From Planctomycetota bacterium (GTDB lineage Bacteria > Planctomycetota > Planctomycetia > Pirellulales > Pirellulaceae): a DNA stretch of 64,000 nucleotides. The notes beneath the pieces are model-generated. The model did not search any database. It was not told where the DNA came from and worked only from the letters and a program-made list of their open reading frames with translations. The position numbers and the translations under genes were made by a program. This document shows positions 62,828 through 64,000 of this stretch, piece after piece. The DNA is taken from assembly GCA_014381825.1 (NCBI GenBank), contig JACNKX010000097.1, forward strand, positions 124,001-188,000, given 5' to 3'. Every line of letters begins with the position of its first letter. Positions within the stretch are counted from its first letter, which is position 1.

Positions 62828-64000
62828 TGAGATTCTTGCATCGTCCCGCTCAGCACAAAGCCTGTGATCCGGCTGATTTCCTGTTTCGCCGACTCGAGCT
62901 GTGCTTCAGCGTCGGACCAGCCGAACTTGAGACCAGCTTCCGCCCGCGCCAGTTCGGTGCGGGCGACTTCGTACTTTGCTTCCTGTTGACGGGCGAGTTG
63001 GAGGCTTGCGTCGAAGGCTTGACGGGCTCGGGTCTCGTTGTCGGCGAGGGTATGGAGGTTGGCATTTTCTCGCAACGCATGAGGGCGGGATGTCAGATAC
63101 AGCCGTGTCGTGATGAGCGCGTGTCGGACGGCTCGGCGTGCCTGTTTCATCACGGCGTTTCGCGCGCGGCCTGCTGGTTCGCGTTCGGCAACAATTCGCA
63201 GCGTTTCGGCTCTCCAGGCGAGTCCGCAAAACACACAGGGATTCCGAAGGCCCCTCTTCTTGGCGACGTTCAACGCGTCCAGTAAGACGTTCGCCGCCTC
63301 GCGCGGATTGTCTTCGCGAAGCAGGAGCTCCAAACCACGGGCCAGGATGATCGACGTGTCGGACAACGGGTCGCCTGGCGATTTTTGCAGCTCTGCGGTG
63401 ATCAGTCCGTCAGGAACTTGCTCTGGAGCATACAACACCCAGAACCACAGGGCGATCATGACTGACGACGCGTCGCCTGTTTCCTTTCCGATTTGAATTG
63501 CCTTACGGGCGTTGGCGGCTGCAGACTCAAGGTTTCCTTGGTAGTACAGCGGAAAGCTAAGAATGATCCGTGCCATGTTTGCTTCCCACACGTCACCAGC
63601 TTCTTCCAGCAGACGCACCGCTTCGCGACCGGCTTCAACACCTTCGTTGAACCGTCCGGCGGTGAGGAACGCAAAAGTCTGATAACTGCGAGCCTTGCCC
63701 TGGCCCTGCAGGTCTCCGTCGTCGAGGTGAATTCCGAACGACCGCTCAGCATAGGCGATTCCGCGACTCGTCAGCGGTACGGCTGTCATGATAACCGCAT
63801 GAAAAGACCAGGCCCGTCCCAGTACCTGCGACGGTGGGTATCGCTCGGAGAGATTCATGTGCCGCAGGTGTGCCCAAAGGTTCGGTACTGGGCCTTTTTT
63901 CCACCAATAGGGATACGACAGCAGTTGGTAGATACTTGCGCTAAACAGTTCCCGGCGACCGGAAGCTGTGTCGGGATTGCGTCTCTTTGTAAATACGGAA
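62767..64000 (-). CDS. TPR/helical-repeat region of a large signalling protein, partial
   Basis: About 411 codons are visible; the frame is open to the right window edge, so the N-terminus lies outside. An ATG at 63858 is not the true start, since the upstream codons read NLWAHLRHMNLSERYPPS without a stop. Repeated helical hairpins (KARSYQTFAFLTAGRFNEGVEAGREAVRLLEEAGD; ARRAVRHALITTRLYL; NETRARQAFDASLQLARQQEAKYEVARTELARAE) look like TPR units. The NLWAHLRHMN segment and its layout recall the C-terminal part of Ser/Thr-kinase or adenylate-cyclase/ATPase proteins of the PknK/MalT kind; that wider identity is inference. The last 30 residues may be altered by the junction with the truncated reductase. 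Confidence 0.7.
   Translation of the reverse strand, partial: SVFTKRRNPDTASGRRELFSASIYQLLSYPYWWKKGPVPNLWAHLRHMNLSERYPPSQVLGRAWSFHAVIMTAVPLTSRGIAYAERSFGIHLDDGDLQGQGKARSYQTFAFLTAGRFNEGVEAGREAVRLLEEAGDVWEANMARIILSFPLYYQGNLESAAANARKAIQIGKETGDASSVMIALWFWVLYAPEQVPDGLITAELQKSPGDPLSDTSIILARGLELLLREDNPREAANVLLDALNVAKKRGLRNPCVFCGLAWRAETLRIVAEREPAGRARNAVMKQARRAVRHALITTRLYLTSRPHALRENANLHTLADNETRARQAFDASLQLARQQEAKYEVARTELARAEAGLKFGWSDAEAQLESAKQEISRITGFVLSGTMQESHQRPDQTSLSNDSRDRGANV

Noticed and set aside
1-64000. tRNA genes, CRISPR arrays, prophage or known defence systems
   Set aside because: No cloverleaf-like sequence, regularly spaced direct repeats, phage structural genes, nuclease/helicase defence modules or transposases were recognised on either strand.

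Overview
The window looks like a chromosomal segment from a planctomycete, most likely of the Pirellulales or a relative. The main evidence is family content: seven DUF1501 proteins, four large proteins joining a planctomycete cytochrome-like domain (PSCyt1) to DUF1549 and DUF1553, a 1267-residue propeller/HEAT/cytochrome c fusion, an arylsulfatase, secreted WD40 and NHL propellers, and an orphan flagellin-like gene. No rRNA, tRNA, CRISPR array, intact insertion sequence or prophage was seen. Both window ends cut through genes: glycyl-tRNA synthetase on the left and a large TPR signalling protein on the right.

Layout. 0-9 kb is mostly housekeeping: glyQS, a CNNM/CorC-type membrane protein, comB, a DinB-fold protein, an SGNH hydrolase and two hypotheticals. 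6.5-10.2 kb holds a tight menaquinone set, ubiE-ubiX-ubiA with start/stop overlaps followed by mqnE, which points to the futalosine route. 10.4-22.1 kb carries an esterase, the big cytochrome fusion, a PSCyt1/DUF1501 pair, a flavin reductase/SDR pair and a solo DUF1501 gene. 22.1-30.5 kb returns to core functions: gltX, a membrane protein, a degenerate HD-GYP/PAS/GGDEF protein, a FlgL/flagellin-like protein, Mn-type superoxide dismutase and a PII protein. 30.5-54 kb is dominated by planctomycete-specific secreted proteins in repeated operon units: (PSCyt1-DUF1549-LamG-DUF1553)+DUF1501+LamG; (CX4CH-DUF1549-DUF1553)+PPC-domain protein+DUF1501 followed by a sulfatase; and another (PSCyt1-DUF1549-LamG-DUF1553)+DUF1501 pair next to a neutral-ceramidase-like gene. 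54-64 kb is more rearranged: an FGE-like/ankyrin fusion, a frameshifted HEAT gene, a possible gene fragment, WD40 and NHL proteins, a solo DUF1501, a YihY/BrkB membrane protein and a truncated reductase abutting the TPR gene.

How the genes may work together (inference). The signal-bearing PSCyt1/DUF1549/DUF1553 proteins and their DUF1501 partners are probably exported together. They recur beside a sulfatase, a ceramidase-like enzyme, PPC and LamG domains, so breakdown of sulfated or lipid-linked extracellular polymers is a reasonable guess, but their reaction is unknown. Within the window the DUF1501 proteins split by a C-terminal motif into two groups, and the three with the motif GRxHxxxGFTxWxAGxG are exactly those next to a CxxCH-type partner.

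Several intergenic regions carry palindromic elements in at least two families: one sharing GTTAAACGAC, one built around hairpins flanked by CGTAGC/GCTACG. These look like dispersed repeats rather than ordinary terminators.
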